Origin: Flavobacteriales bacterium
GTDB lineage: Bacteria; Bacteroidota; Bacteroidia; NS11-12g; UBA955
Direction: 5' to 3'
Length of the DNA: 5,238 nt
NCBI GenBank assembly: GCA_947472115.1
Contig: CANIZU010000140.1
Coordinates: forward strand, 1-5,238
Under the pieces are notes generated by a model that did not search any database, was not told the origin of the DNA, and saw nothing but the letters and a program-made list of their open reading frames with translations. This document shows, one piece after another, positions 4,695 to 5,238 of this stretch; the first letter of the stretch is position 1, and each line of letters starts with the position of its first letter. The position numbers and the translations under genes were made by a program.

Positions 4695-5238
4695 GAAATA
4701 CAATTTTATTGCTTTCACCTCACACGGACGATGCAGAATTGGGCTGTGGTGCTACCATCAGCAAGTTGATTCGCGAGGGAAAAACCGTTTATTATGCGGC
4801 CTTTAGTGCTTGCGAACAAAGTGTCTTGGAGAGTTTCCCAAAAGATATTTTAATACATGAAGTCAAAGAGGCTACTGCAGCGCTCGGCATCAAACCGGAA
4901 AATTTGTTTTTGTTTCGATACGAGGTACGCACTTTCAATTATCGACGTCAGGAAATATTGGACGATTTGATCAAATTGAGGGAGACGTTGAAGCCGGATA
5001 CGATTTATATGCCGTGTTTGCACGACATTCACCAAGATCACAAAACGATGGCCGAAGAGGCTTTGAGAGCATTCAAATTTGGCAATGTGTTGAGTTATGA
5101 ATTGCCTTGGAATAATCTAAATTTCAACACAGCGGCATTTGAAGTTGTGAGTGAAGAAGATGCGCAGTGTAAAGTGAATGCGTTGTCTAAGTATAAAAGT
5201 CAGGCACACAGACCTTATGCCAACGAAGAGTTTTTGAG
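4688..5238 (+). CDS. PIG-L / LmbE-like zinc deacetylase, 3' end outside window
   Basis: The frame opens with ATG at 4688 and stays open to the window end, showing 183 residues. Family members are usually about 220-240 residues long, so some 40-60 are probably missing. These metal-dependent enzymes remove the acetyl group from N-acetyl-sugars, for example in bacillithiol, mycothiol and glycan precursors. Evidence: the N-terminal SPHTDDAELGCGA (10-22) is the family's PHxDDxE metal site, with His12 and Asp15 as likely zinc ligands and Asp14 as the likely base. HDIHQDH (112-118) carries the second metal/acid motif, with His118 the likely third ligand and His115 the likely acid. KYKSQ (168-172) fits the conserved C-terminal segment. 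Its ATG overlaps the antiterminator stop by seven bases (ATGGTAG), implying one transcript and translational coupling. An antiterminator followed by a sugar deacetylase suggests a surface-glycan locus. The substrate is unknown. Confidence 0.9.
   Translation, partial: MVGNTILLLSPHTDDAELGCGATISKLIREGKTVYYAAFSACEQSVLESFPKDILIHEVKEATAALGIKPENLFLFRYEVRTFNYRRQEILDDLIKLRETLKPDTIYMPCLHDIHQDHKTMAEEALRAFKFGNVLSYELPWNNLNFNTAAFEVVSEEDAQCKVNALSKYKSQAHRPYANEEFL

Noticed and set aside
1..5238. CRISPR array, tRNA, rRNA, insertion sequence or prophage signals
   Set aside because: No direct repeat arrays, cloverleaf-like segments, transposase or integrase motifs, or terminal inverted repeats were seen, and coding sequence fills almost all of the window.

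Overview
The window is compact, moderately AT-rich bacterial DNA with seven protein-coding genes, all on the + strand and separated by only short gaps. Several signs point to the phylum Bacteroidota. There is a UpxY-type NusG-like antiterminator. Shine-Dalgarno sequences are weak or absent at nearly every start. Two starts have promoter cores resembling the Bacteroidota -7 element (TAnnTTTG) just upstream, both reading TTYGCAAC a few bases before the ATG. Genus or species cannot be read from this window.

Layout: 1-819 is the C-terminal part of a di-heme cytochrome c peroxidase/MauG-family protein, whose start lies upstream of the window; a probable intrinsic terminator overlaps its stop codon. 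859-1917 is a stand-alone ATP-grasp ligase of the carbamoyl-phosphate-synthase-like type with unknown substrate. 1964-2119 is a 51-residue membrane protein with its own candidate promoter. 2186-3148 is accA, the alpha subunit of the acetyl-CoA carboxylase carboxyltransferase. 3191-4123 is an FMN-dependent enoyl reductase/nitronate monooxygenase family enzyme that resembles FabK. 4149-4694 is the UpxY/NusG-like antiterminator. 4688-5238 is a PIG-L (LmbE-like) zinc deacetylase that overlaps the antiterminator gene and runs off the window end.

Functionally there are three blocks. The first is periplasmic redox (peroxidase). The second is fatty-acid synthesis: AccA contributes to making malonyl-CoA, and the FabK-like enzyme could reduce enoyl-ACP at the end of each elongation cycle. 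The third begins at about 4124, where an antiterminator is translationally coupled to a sugar-type deacetylase. That pairing is what one expects at the head of a surface-glycan or glycoconjugate locus continuing to the right. No tRNA, rRNA, CRISPR array, insertion sequence or long repeat was seen. I do not see a clearly new multi-gene system. The most interesting items are small: two abutting hairpins that fill the accA/FabK-like gap, a palindrome in front of accA, an apparently undescribed 51-residue membrane protein, an orphan ATP-grasp ligase, and a tyrosine at the probable heme-ligand position of the peroxidase. No gap between genes exceeds about 70 bases.
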